NCBI GenBank assembly: GCA_015680685.1
Contig: MNCI01011044.1
Span: forward strand, 462,185-526,184
Source: Gnetum montanum
Taxonomy: Eukaryota; Streptophyta; Gnetopsida; Gnetales; Gnetaceae
Length of the DNA: 64,000 bases
Direction of reading: 5' to 3'
How positions within the stretch are numbered: the stretch's first letter is position 1; every line of letters starts with the position of its first letter. Below, piece after piece: positions 11,571 to 23,309 of this stretch. The notes under the pieces are model-generated. The model was given only the letters and a program-made list of their open reading frames with translations. It was not told the DNA's origin and made no database searches. The position numbers and the translations under genes are program-made.

Positions 11571-13635
11571 TCATGGGGAAGATGGCCATCCATTCTTAGA
11601 TTCAACAAAGTAGCTTCTAAGTCTGTAACTTTTTTTTACACTATATTTAGTATGTTTTTCACTTTCTTGAGTATTTTACAATTTTTGAATTCCTTCTTAC
11701 ATTTTTTTCCTTTTTCTTTATTACCATTAGGACTTGTTGCCAAGAAATAGCTACTTATTGATGGTGGTTTAAAAATTTATTGATTAACTAAATGAAAAAT
11801 GAATGGATTTTATTTTAGAATTTTGATGTTTACTAATGGGGCATTCATTCATTTCATGTTAACAGGTAGCGAGTCCATGCCATCCATCACTTCACTCAAC
11901 CCTATGGTGTTTCCTCATTTTGAAAATGTAAGGTTCGTTTCTAATAAAAACTTATAACCAATTGGTAACCTTTGTAATTTTCAAACTTAGGATGAATTAA
12001 GTGGATATACATGAGAGTGACTTCAAAGGGATTTGTCACTTTTGTACGTGCTTGTCATCTAACTTACATGAGTATTTTTATGGACTTCTTATAATTCCAC
12101 TATAGACTAATAAATAGGAAGTAATTCCTTTGCATGGTGTGGTTTCACATGAAAAAAATGGGAATTTAAAGAAAACTAATTAGACATAATTATGGGCTAC
12201 AATCATAGTTATGGGGCTAAAAAGACATGTTACTCATGCCTAAAGATACCCCTCTAACAAAGGCCCTCTTCACTTCTTGCTTCTCTTTTCTTCTTCTTTA
12301 GGAATTGTGAGTGGTTTGTGGGATGTTCTTATCTCTTGGAGAATGGAATGGTCTAAATTGTTGATGAAAAGTTACTATAAGTGGATGGTATTGATTTAGA
12401 CTAAGCAAGGAAGTTCTTAGGTCATAATTAATCACATCGTTCACAAGGTACTTCATGTGATCAGCCTGGGGAACTCCATTACATACTCTCTTTCATCCAT
12501 CAATTCATTTTATAAACCACCTCACTACCTCTTTTTATGAATGTTTCAATAGGTTCATTTAGTAAATAGTTGAAATTATTTAATGAATTCTTTGGTGATT
12601 TGGTCTTTAACAATCCATAATCATTCATCATCCTTGGTTTCCATGGACTCCTTGGTTTGAGGGCATGCAAGGGCATTAAGGGAATGAGCCTTCTACGGTG
12701 AGGATCCACTTGCATACTCCTTGGTTGGAATGGTTAAACTCCTTATTCCTTCATCATTTTGCTCTTAAAAATTTACATTTTCCATTGTGATGGATGTAGT
12801 TTTTGCCCTTATTGGCATATTAAATCTCTTAAAAATCTCCATTTGCAAAGTATTCAAAGCCCTCTTCAACCATTTTCCATTATTCTGGGCTTTTATGGCT
12901 TCCTTTGGTCTCCAATTTCATAGAAAATCTCCTTTTCTACACTAGAAGATTTTGGGCCTAATGCATTGACACATTCCCATCAATGCAACACAAAAATACT
13001 ATATATATGCATTGACACTTAGCCATTTTTTTCACATTTTCTCACAAATGACAAAGGAGTTTTTGTAGTTTTTAGAGTCCAACTACTTTCTTAGTACATA
13101 ACTTTCTCAACGCTTGTCCAAATCATTTTGTTCTTTAATCCTGCAACTACTAGAGGTGCTCTTTAATTTGTTGGGGCCACAAATCATATGTTTTTGAAAA
13201 AAAAAATTTTGAAATTTTTCTAACTTCCACAAGGTTTAACTAATAAAATAATATTAAAGATCACTAACCCATGTAAGTTAAACCTTACCAACAAACTTTA
13301 GTAGTTATTCAAATGAAATAATATTAAAATAATCAATTCACCATAATCACAACTTAGTCAAAGTGTAACTAGCCAAGGAGAAAAGCTATCAAAGTGATCT
13401 AAGTTTGACATTAAAAGCTAATCCTTGGTAATGTTGTAGTTAAAAATGGTACTAAGACCCGAAACACTGTAAGTGGAAGGAATATCCCAACCAAGCAACA
13501 AGTGACTGCAAGGGGGAAGAGGCTAGTAGTCATAGCAAACCCAAGAAGAAGTAGCTAAAATCTATGCCACATGACCTCTTTGGGGGAAGCCCAAGATGGA
13601 ATCTATTTGCTAGATTTCCACAACTAAAACTAGTC
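11571..13635 (+). other. Element A post-pol spacer with promoter-like segment
   Basis: No coding sequence was recognised. Parts match the post-integrase region of C (around 56150-55900, minus) and of B (around 22030-22090), for example the GCATGGTGTGGTT block at 12135. This shows it is an ancestral untranslated region. The segment 12955-13020 is promoter-like (TATATATA with ATGCATTGACAC/ATCAATGCA motifs) and is described separately. Confidence 0.6.
12955..13020 (+). promoter_or_regulatory. Putative internal promoter of element A ORF2
   Basis: It holds a TATATATA box flanked by atgcattgacac on both sides and atcaatgca between. Closely similar short motifs (catgcattgatg, atgcatcaatgca) lie directly upstream of the TATA box in A's own LTRs (about 4430-4480 and 16570-16620). 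It sits roughly 600 bp upstream of ORF2. Promoter function is inferred from layout only. Confidence 0.4.
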
Positions 13636-16280
13636 AATCGTAGTGAGATGAGGTGCCTAGGCCTAGACCAAATTTGAAGGTCATCTTGACCAAGGCTTGA
13701 TTAAGACAAATTGGTACTAAGGAGGTCAAAGGTTTAGTTCTTTAAGAAATTAGCTTTGATCCCTTCTTGGACTTGGCACTAGAAGAGGTAAAAGCCCAAT
13801 TGCAAATCTCTCGCATGTGGCCTATCATTACTTCCAGTGGGGAGTGGTATATGGAAGAGATGTACCTCTTCTAGAACAACATGCAAGTAGATGTCATGGT
13901 GAAGATCAATAACATTAGTAATCCTATTCAGTCAAGGTCATTTTAGAGGTCCTTGGATTACCTAATACTAGGACAACCTTGATAAAGATTTCAATCTAGG
14001 TAGACCTAGATGTCATGAAAGAGTGGATCCAATGATGCAATAGAGTGAACTATAAAGCGTATGGTGAAATCACCAAGGCAGAAAGGACATATTTCAAAAT
14101 TGTAGCTTATCACCTTAATCCAATGGTGAGGTTGAACAAAATCATAGCCTTCTCTACCTATACATGTGTTGTTCTAAGCAATAAATTTTCAGTTAACCTT
14201 CCATGAATCATAATCATAGAGATTGAAAGAAAGTCCAAAGAAAATAAGCATGGGAGGAAGACAATCCACTTTCTATGCCTTATTAGAAAATTATGAAAAA
14301 TGGAAGGCATAGTCTATTATGTCAATGATACACTTTGTCATGCTACTACTATATCTTGATAGGAGATGATGAAGGATAAAGTGCCTATCAGGTTGGAAGA
14401 AGAGGAGCAACCACCACCACCACCAGCTCAAGAAATAATGTTGGAGGATTGTGCTTCGATTGAGTGAATGTAGAAGCTTCATGGGAATCTCCTATAATAG
14501 TTTTATGCATGGCTAAGTGATGAAAAACATTTAGTCTACCTACCAAATTTAAGCCATCTAAATGAAGTAACTCAAATCATAAGCTATTTGGACAAGACTA
14601 CATCATTGTTCTCTAAATGAAGGATGTAGGTGCTCACAAGATCATATCTGAGTGCCTAGGAGATGACTATGTTCTTCCTAGGATAACAATAATTCCTAGA
14701 GATCTTTGAAAATGCCACCACTTTTTTATTGCACTTGAAGGAGGACGAGGAAGCAACTATCTTGGTGATACAACACCATGGATAGAAGACAATAGAGAGG
14801 TGGTGGATAACCATGTGGCAAAGGTCCTAAATGCTCCTGTACCTATCATGCTAGACATTGCTACACTTAGAGACATGTAGATGTCCACAGGAGGAAGTAG
14901 GAGGCTAAGTGAATCCTAGAATGAGGAGGTGCTAAATTGACTAGTGAGGAACAAAAAACTACTTCTAGAGATCTTCGATCTTCTAAAAAGCATCATCACT
15001 ACCTAGTCAAAGTTGTTGAAAGCTAAGGGTAAGCTCATCATCACCAATCCCCAAGTTAAGGTAGCCACATCCAAAAATAGATGATTGACTTCTGAGTTTG
15101 TGGAACTGAGAGCCTAATTAGCTAGTCCTACCATTTTTAACTAAATAGTAATATGGGATGAACCTTTCTTACAGATTCAAAAAAAATTTAAAAAAGGCTA
15201 AGACTGCAAAGGAGATAATGGTCTTTGATGCATCCCTATTGGAGGCCTTGACCTATAACACTGAGAAAAAATTATTATAAGTCTATAAGGAGAATCTAGT
15301 TTTGATCAAAGATAATCACCACCTATGAAATATTGAGGCAAAATAAGATGAAGTGATGAAATTTATATGATAGTAGTAGGAGAAGCTTGCCAAGGTGAAC
15401 CTAAATTTGAGGAGGCTAGCTATTAAGAATTGAAATCTCTTAATGGAAGAAGTCCATGCACTTTCCCAAAAACTGATCATTGAGAGACCCTCCTTGAAGG
15501 ATGAGGTCCTAAAATTTGAATGAGTCAAAAATCACAATAGGGACCAAGTTAGAATTCTCAAGGAACTTAATAAGAAAGGAATCCAATTGGCAAAGGCTAA
15601 GATGAATGAGGATCTTCAACAACACCAACAAAGAGGTGATGTGTGGAAACCCAAATTTGGTTGGTTAAATGCCTATAACAAAGCTAAAATATGCCTAAAG
15701 GAGTTGTAGATTAAATAGATGACTGAATACATTGAGTTAGCAAACCTTTGATATGCAAACTTTGCAATTCTGATTGCTAGAAAGTTGTGGTCAGAACTAG
15801 AGAAAAAGTTGACTAGCTCATACCTCCTATATGAGTCAAAGTTCAAGCATCACAAAGACATGAAATAAAAGCTAGAAATATCTAATGTTGATCTTTAAGT
15901 TATTTGAATCTAATTTATGAATCAATGGTTAGTAATGAAGAACTTGGCTAAAAGAATGAATGATTACTAGAAGATACAAAATCTTGTCAGGACATTTGAC
16001 ATCAAATGTAAATAGTTTGCTACCTGGTTCATAAATGTCAATAAGTTGTTCACAACCATGCCCTATACATGGGATGTTACTATACTAGATCACATTAGTA
16101 ATTCCACATGGACTATGTACAATCACTATAGTAAGAAGGAGAAGATGAAGGCACTACTGGATGCCTTCCATCTTTCACCAAAAGTAGCAACTACATCAAG
16201 ATAGTCGCAACAACCACTTCAGCCTCAACCACCATCATCATAGGCACTGGAGGCTAGAGAAGGTCCATTAGCATTGTAGT
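13636..16280 (+). pseudogene. Element A extra 3' ORF (ORF2) remnant
   Basis: This open-frame region lies between integrase and the 3' LTR, where Athila elements carry an env-like ORF and some Tat elements an extra ORF. It is homologous to ORF2 in B1 and B2: EITKAERTYFKIVAYHL (about 14070-14120) corresponds to EMTLEERSYLKIRTYHL in B2, and NKFSVNLP to EKFLVPLP. Further on there is a polyproline run, EEQPPPPPAQ (about 14400-14430). A Lys/Glu-rich, probably coiled-coil C-terminal part runs over about 15000-15900. No signal peptide, transmembrane segment or enzyme motif is visible, so an envelope function is not supported. Many stops are present. Confidence 0.65.
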
Positions 16281-16526
16281 AACCTTCACATCCTAACACT
16301 ATTTGATCTTGTCTTTTCCTTTGATCATCATAGGAGTTCTAAGCTTTCCATTTTGTAAGGGTGTTTAATTCTGTTCTCTTGAATACCTATGTTTATAATC
16401 ATTGTAAATCCATATAATTAGGCACTTAGTGCAGTTAGTGAGTCAGCCAATCTATGGTTCCATACCTTTCCAATTTTGTAAGAAGCTTGATCCTAATCTT
16501 GTTCACTTGAGGATTAGTTTTCACTA

Positions 16527-16539
16527 AGTTGTGGAGGTA
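16527..16539 (+). other. Element A polypurine tract
   Basis: AGTTGTGGAGGTA abuts the 3' LTR start TGATC. The same 13-bp position reads AGTTGTGGGGGTA before B LTR2, AGTCATGAGGGTA before LTR3 and AGTCATGATGGTA before the 3' LTR of C. Confidence 0.7.
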
Positions 16540-17341
16540 TGATCAATCGTAAGAGTGCTACATCGACGGGCATGCATCAATGCATATGCATGGATGTAGC
16601 ATCTATCTGTGCCTTTATAAATGTACATTCCCACTACATTTATGGCATCAGTTAGTCAATAGATTTTCTTAGTTCTTATAGTTTCTTCCCACCAAAGATA
16701 GAATAATTTTTTAGTGGCCACAATAGGAGTAAAGGATTATACAGATCATCATTATTTGAGCACCAATATACCTAGACACATTGATGTGATGGCACTAAAG
16801 ATGAGATTCTTGATCTACCTTTCAACACTTGGAAATAGGTTAATGTTTTAATTTATGAATTTACTATTATTACATTTTAATTCCATGTTCTTAATTAATT
16901 ATTACTCTTGATTTAGACACATAAATATGAGTGCCTTGAGCCTAACATTAACACCTAGTAATCCTAGTAGTGTTATCACTTGACAATCTAGTAGCATTGT
17001 AACACATTCAAGATGTGTGTGGAAGATGGGACCGAATACTTATTTTGGAAATAGTCTAGGATACTAGATAATTAATTATATTAATTCTTAATTAATTTAT
17101 TTATTCCACAGTTACGATTATTAGATAGAAATATATAATTAATCCAAATCATGGTCCTTGGCTCTACTTAACCATACCCTTGCACTTAGACAAGTGTGGC
17201 TAGGAAGAAAACAATCATGCCTATAGATTACTATCTTTTCTATTGGCATTTGAAGAACTAAAGTCCACAGAATTCAACTAGATCACTAGTGAATGCTTGT
17301 AATTCATATGGTTGGTTAAAGGGGATACTCATCACTCATCA
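16540..17341 (+). repeat. Element A 3' LTR
   Basis: It starts TGATCAATCG after the polypurine tract and ends CATCACTCATCA before the ATTAC target duplication. It is homologous to the 5' LTR throughout, with many substitutions and small indels (802 versus 771 bp), indicating an old insertion. The TATA-like TTATAAAT lies at 16615-16622. Confidence 0.88.
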
Positions 17342-18261
17342 ATTACTATATTAGTATACTTATAGTTTTTATTTTTCTCTTCATTCTATTAAGAAATAAT
17401 AAGATCCTATTAATTATGAATATTTCATTATTAAGATATTATTTTCCTAATATCAAAGAAAGAAAATTGCTTTAATCTATAATCAATATCATTTGTTTTA
17501 AAGATCACATTAAATAAAAAATATTTCTACATCAACATAAGGATGAAATACTTAATGTTTTTAGGATTAATAAAACTAACAAATTACCTAAGTCCTAACA
17601 AGAAAACACACATAAAAAATAAGCTACCTTCAAATAAAATAATTAAAAAATAACATTACATATTAATAATATAAAAGTTAACAACTTGATAACTTAGCAT
17701 TTGCGAAATGTTGGACTCTAAAAAATATTCATAAGAAGTAAAAATTTCAAAATACATGACATGCTTGACACTAAGTAGAAAGTATTAAAAATAACATGAA
17801 AGAAAACATTCAAATCCTAGAAATATCTACTTATATGTATAATTTTCTAGTTGTTTCTTTTAAAAAACCAAGAGAAGAAAATGAATTATTTGTAGTAAGA
17901 ATAAAAGTCATTAGTAATTCATGTGGTTAGCATGTTATGTTGATAGGTAAGAGGTTGTTATTTCAAATCATACTTAAGAAATTGTTATATTTTTTAATAA
18001 CTTTTTAAAAGTAGCATGTTAGGTATATTTCTTAAGGTGTACCTTTATTTATTCTTTTGGGTTACAACACACCCTAATTATTAGTAGAAAGGATATCTCA
18101 AGTATGTATTAGTAAGCATTGATCCTAATATCTCTTGGTAGTCATAAATGTTTTATTATATCTTGATGATATACTTAATAAGATTTTAACCTTGGAGCTT
18201 ACTCTTATTATGTATGTTTTCAAATCATTATTATTATTAAATTTATTTTCTTAATTATTAT
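17342..18261. other. AT-rich spacer between element A and the B array
   Basis: Very AT-rich DNA with no recognisable coding sequence or retroelement domain. The first five bases are the right target-site duplication of A. Confidence 0.5.
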
Positions 18262-19132
18262 TTATGAGATGTGATTTCATGGGCCTCAACATTAGATACG
18301 CTACATCAAAGTGCTTACATCATGTAATTGATGTTGGGGCTAATAAGTGATGTTAAATACTTGACATTGCCTCATCTAGAACTCACCTATAAATACTACA
18401 CTAGGGCTTCTAGATGAGACAATTTTTAGCATATCTTAGAAATAGTTAGTTCTAAGTTTCTTTTCTTTTAAGTATGTTATTGCTAGTGCATGCTTGTAGT
18501 GTGATGTTTAACCATACAACACCTTTGTTCAAGTATGACATACATGGACACATTACATGACTGGCAATAAAGACCAAGATTACTTCCATCATTGCAACAT
18601 CCACTTAGATTAATATTATTGATTTAATTATTTAATTCTTTATTTAGCTAATAATGTTCATTTTTTATTATTTACTATTTGTGTTGTTATGCAAAATGTG
18701 TATGCCTTAATCAGGAGTGTTTAAGTGTAAATACTTGGTTGCCCAAAGGTGTATCATTTGGCACAACTAGTGACATACACCTCGTAAACCTAGAAGTAGC
18801 CCCAAAAAGTCCACAACATGTATAGATGTTTAAGAGTGGATACCATTACTTTAGGCTAATTTATACTTTTTTTTTCATTATTCATTACTTAATCAATTTA
18901 TCTCTTTTTGTCATCAAGAGTAGCATAGAAATTAGACCACATCATATGATCCACTTTGGACTAAAACATATGTGATAAAGATAACACTAGTCTAAGGAGG
19001 AAGATAGCGAACTGCGATGAAATCATAACAATCTACATGCCACAACTAGTCCATTCCATAAAATTTGACCATATTTTGTGTGAACACTTGTGAGTCATAT
19101 GGTTGAGTGTAGGGTTACCTCATGACTCATCA
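18262..19132 (+). repeat. B array LTR1
   Basis: It starts TTATGAGATGTGATTT (first TG mutated to TT, judged by LTR3 TGATGTGATGTGATTT) and ends ATGACTCATCA one base before the primer-binding site. TATAAATA lies at 18388-18395. It is homologous to LTR2 and LTR3, for example at the GGTGTATCATTTGGCACAAC block. Confidence 0.88.
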
Positions 19133-19133
19133 T

Positions 19134-19151
19134 TGGCACCATTGTCAAGGA
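19134..19151 (+). other. B1 primer-binding site
   Basis: TGGCACCATTGTCAAGGA differs from TGGCGCCGTTGCCGGGGA at five positions, all G-to-A or C-to-T. This matches decay of methylated cytosines. Confidence 0.8.
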
Positions 19152-19249
19152 TGGTGCTAGTTATCTAGATTAGTTATATTATACATGATCACTGTAAAAG
19201 GTATTAATGATATATCTTTCAAAAACTCTTAGCTCGCACATACCATCAA

Positions 19250-21590
19250 CCAAGAGTGATTTCTCTCTCACATGAAAGTGACTATGCACTGTATAGTGAA
19301 CACATTCATTGGAAAACTAACAAGATATATGATGAAGAACATTGGAGTGATCAACCTTATGCAAGGATTTCTTATGATTATCATCACCTTGATGACACTC
19401 AAAGACTACATTCATCTAAGGTAGACAATCTTGAAGAAGATGACATATGTCCTAGACTAGGGAAGGCCTCAAGGCATAAGGCCTTCTCGAAACCAAGGAA
19501 AAATAAATTAAGTGACACTAAGGAACACTATAGAAGCCATGGAAATCCTTATAGTTCCTCATCTTCCTCTTCTCCTTCAACATCTTCTTCTATCAAATAT
19601 GAATGTCAGTATAGAGATAGAGCCCCATTAATGAATCAAACTAAAATCCAGGATTGAACTCATGGGAAAAGGTAAAGAAGATACCATGAACATAGAAATT
19701 TTCCTCACAATTTGCTTAATGATGATGAACTCATATTGGTCACTAAGAGCCTAATGCATATCACAATGGCCATTAAGATATCTTGTAGGCATTGCAAACA
19801 AATTCATTTACCTAAGCTATACATGAATAATCTTCCTAAGTTTGTAGGAGTCTATGATTTAGATTTGGAACATCATTTGCAAGCCTTCCATGATGCTTGT
19901 GCTTTGAAATACATTGAAAGTGAATGGAAAAAGCTTAAGCTCTTTCCTAGGATACTAATTAATAGAGCCCAAGTGTGGTATTAATCATTGATACCAAACT
20001 CAATCCAACAATGGTATACAATGCTAGAACTTTTCAATGAGAGATAGTAAACTTATAAAAGAGTGTCCAACCTAAGGAGACAAATCCAAGAGTGGAAATA
20101 AGAACAACATGAACCCTTAAACATGGCCTTAGATAGATATTATGCCTTGTTTAATAAATTCCCATGCCATGGTTTCTCTAAGGAAGATTAACTTTACCAC
20201 ATCATAGATGGGCTTTGTAATGAAGCAAGGGCAACCCTTGGGATGTATGCCCTAGGGGAACTATATGAGCTCTAAGCCCATCAAGTCAAAGAGATAATAG
20301 AGTGTATGGAAAAAGATGAAGAGATGTGCAAGTGGAAGAATGTCAAGAAACATCAATGGGACCCATGTATTCCATTGAAGGAGGTCCAAATTTATGGTAA
20401 GGAAAATGAAACCACCTTTGATAAGGTGATTCTGTAACAAACTTTGCCAATAGAGGAGTATATTGATAATTTAGAAGAAAAATTCAATAGGATGTCTAAA
20501 TGGATAAATGAAAATGTTACAAACCTTATTGAAATATTCATGGAGAATATTATGAAACATAAGCCAAGTGATCATGATTAACAAAGGACATAGAACCAAG
20601 AAATAGTTAGGAACACTTTTCGACAGATGAGAAAAGTGGCTAACGAAAGTAAGACTAAAGACTCCACCACAGACGAAGATGATGAATGTGACCTATGCAT
20701 ATATGACCATCCAAATGTTCAATGACCCATATTGTTCCATCTATAGGAGTATTGGTCAAGAGCCTTAAATTTGAAGTTTGTGCAATAGTACATGCAAGGA
20801 AGACTTTCTCTCCCACAAGGTAATTATAGATAGTCCCATAATCAATCATGCCATCCTAGTGGGACTTATTACTAGCCTTAACATCCTCAACCATAGTGGA
20901 AAAAACCATAGTTCTATGGGAGGCCACCACCAAATTAGCCAAACACACCAAAACCTCATGGATATTATGTTTAACATCCTATTTTTCCAACCAGTTTGAC
21001 GTCATCCATTTCAAATCACCACTAACACTCTCCCGAATACCATCAATACATGAAATCCCTTAAAGGATCACCACCTTATGTCTCTTAACATCCAACTCAC
21101 CCTCGATATTCTCATCATCCACATTCTTATATGTCATCACCAAGTACACAAGAAGGTTTCACATCACCATAATAACAAATGAGTGCCACTTGTGCTATAA
21201 ATGTGCAAAGACACATCAATGCTAGTGGGTCCCAACTATAATGCTAGAAACATTCCTTCTAGAGGAAAGGTAATAATCCAAGGAAAACTATGCATGGACC
21301 CACCACATCATTTGAGCTAGCACAAGGCTAATCTAGCATACCACCTTCCTTGTCTAAACCAAGGTCCTCCAATTATACACAAGGGTCACCATCTATCCAT
21401 ACTCTACTCTAACATCCAACTAATAAATCTACAAATATGGAGAGACAAAAAAATACATGCATACCATATGATACTCAAGGATCCTATTATGGGCTAGTCA
21501 TCCATATTGTTAACACACCTCATATCCTTGTCCACCTTACATATAACAATTAGTTGTCTGACCAAAAGTTTTTTTACCTAGTCATCACAC
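19250..21590 (+). pseudogene. B1 gag remnant
   Basis: A 133-codon open stretch (19256-19657) begins the protein. By comparison with B2, which reads ATGCCCCTC at the equivalent point, the original ATG seems to have become GTG at 19253-19255. This part is charged and has a Ser run (YSSSSSSSP). The Ty3 gag core follows in 19712-19984: FVGVYDLDLEHHLQAF, DACALKYIESEWKKLKLFP and INRAQVWY. Later parts include DRYYALFNKFPCHG-like and IIDGL segments (about 20130-20215) and a Pro/His-rich tail (GYYVQHPIF-like, about 20960-21590) shared with C. Stops are scattered. It would form particles if intact. Confidence 0.78.
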
Positions 21591-23300
21591 TTCCAATAAG
21601 TTTTCATTAGTTGTCATACATGCATGGATCCTTTTCATGCACTTATTATTCCTAGCCATGATCAAATGTTCAGTCATGGGGGTTACCACCCATTCTAATC
21701 TTCATGATTTTAAGTGCCTTTTATCTTTTTTTTTTTACAATTTTTTATCAATTTCCTATTCTTTCTACCTTTTCTACATTTTCTAATTATTATTTTAATT
21801 TTCCTTGTCTATAATCTTGCTACTAATCATGTTGCCCATGGAGGTGAGGTTTTTTCTCTATGCTATTGAATCAGAAGGGATTGATTATTCAAACATTGAA
21901 ACTATGACATCTATTCAACCATTTCATTAATAAGAGGTTCTTGCTCTAGTCATAATGCTAATGTTTTTCATCATCCAAACTCAAAATAACTTGATAACCA
22001 TTATGTATAGATGGAAGAGTGTGGAACCAAGATGAAATATGAATGGTGTGACATCAAGGGGATTTTTGGATTCTGTTTGGCTACTTCTATATGTTCTATC
22101 ATATTGATGAGCTTATAACCATATCCTTATAGATCTAGCAAAAAATGTAAGTAAGAGCAACTTTAACCTGCACTGAATAAACTTCTGTAGGTTCCACTAG
22201 AAAGAAAATTACCCATGCTTGAAGGTTGGTGACTTCTTAGAAACTTAAAAATAAAAATAAAAATAAAAATAAAAAATAAAAACAATAACAATGCCATAAT
22301 CATGCTTCTCCCTTAGACAAAATGCCAGGTGATGTTACTCCTTGCAACTTTGATAGTCTTATGGTTGTTTGTCGATTGGATGAAGTAATGCTATGTCACT
22401 GAATGTGGTATGGACTTAGTTTGAATCTATAAAAGAAGGACATATGGCTATTTAACCATTAATAACAAACAAGGTTCTATTATGACCATGATATGACACC
22501 TCGTGTCCTGATTCTTGCAATCCCTTCTTTGATCCATCCCATCTTTTTCCAAATGTTCATAACTTGTGGTTTTGTGTAACATAGAGTACTTATCTCAATT
22601 TAGTGGTTTTAACATGTGTGTTTTAGTTCATAGGTATGTTTTTCATTCAACTCCTCTAGTGCCTATGAACATTTTAGGCATGGTTATGCAAGGGCATCAT
22701 AGGCTAGAGCTCTAGTTAGGGGAGGACACACTTGTGTACCTTTTGTTTCTTATAGTTGTTTAACATCACCACATCATTTTCTTACCTTTCCTGCTCTCCA
22801 ATTATTATATTTTACAGTTTCCCTTATCATGAGCATACTCTATCCCATAATCAAGCTCTCAAAACCTTCTTTTCTTTCTCATTTTCCTAATTTTCTGGTT
22901 GAAGACTTCTCCCTATCCTACATTTGGTACCTTCAATTAAACTTTCCACTTACCCAAATTGCAAAATTTAACTTTCAACCTCCTAATCAAACCCAGAGAT
23001 TCACTTTGCATAACATTTAGCCCCATAAAAGTAGAAATTTTTGGACCTCAACATCGTGTGCATACTTGATGTTGTGTACTTGACGCCAAGTCTCAAAAAA
23101 GGTATAAATAGTTAACTTCTATGTAACAGGAACTTCATTTATCTCATTTTTTGCTAGGGGAGTTGTTGCAATTTTTTTACAAATTAGAACTCTATGACTC
23201 CATCTTCCAATTGCAATATCTAGCTCTTTAACACTCTAATTTCCATACTATTTGAATCTATCTGAACTTGGAGTGTTCACATTAGTCAACATTTTCCTCA
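21591..23300 (+). other. B1 post-gag spacer: pol deletion junction and ORF2 leader
   Basis: Near 21670-21700 a segment corresponding to the end of integrase (SHGG motif) follows the gag tail directly, marking the pol deletion. Downstream is untranslated-looking sequence with an A-rich microsatellite (aaaat units, 22245-22290). A block at 22500-23040 matches 29920-30440 of B2. It ends with a promoter-like segment upstream of ORF2. Confidence 0.6.
23040..23110 (+). promoter_or_regulatory. Putative internal promoter of B1 ORF2
   Basis: It contains gatgttgtgtacttgac upstream of TATAAATA (23103-23110), resembling the U3 of the B LTRs where tacttgacattg precedes TATAAATA. About 200 bp downstream ORF2 begins. 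Function is inferred. Confidence 0.45.
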
Positions 23301-23309
23301 ATCATCGTG

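Larger units (their letters stand above)
4403..17341 (+). mobile_element. Element A: full-length Ty3/gypsy LTR retrotransposon (Athila/Tat-like), decayed
   Basis: The element is about 12.9 kb, bounded by homologous LTRs (4403-5173 and 16540-17341). The flanking 5-bp repeats are ATTAT (4398-4402) and ATTAC (17342-17346), a target-site duplication with one change. Internal order is primer-binding site, gag, protease, RT, RNase H, integrase, a long spacer, an extra 3' ORF and a polypurine tract. This order, with an ORF between integrase and the 3' LTR, fits the plant non-chromovirus (Athila/Tat) branch of Ty3/gypsy. Every domain carries stops and frameshifts, so the copy is dead. Many changes are G-to-A or C-to-T, as expected from deamination of methylated cytosine. 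Confidence 0.9.

Noticed and set aside
22245-22290. aaaat-type microsatellite as a possible poly(A) tail of a LINE or SINE
   Set aside because: It is internal to B1 with homologous flanks in B2 (29670-29705), so it is a simple repeat in the element's untranslated region.
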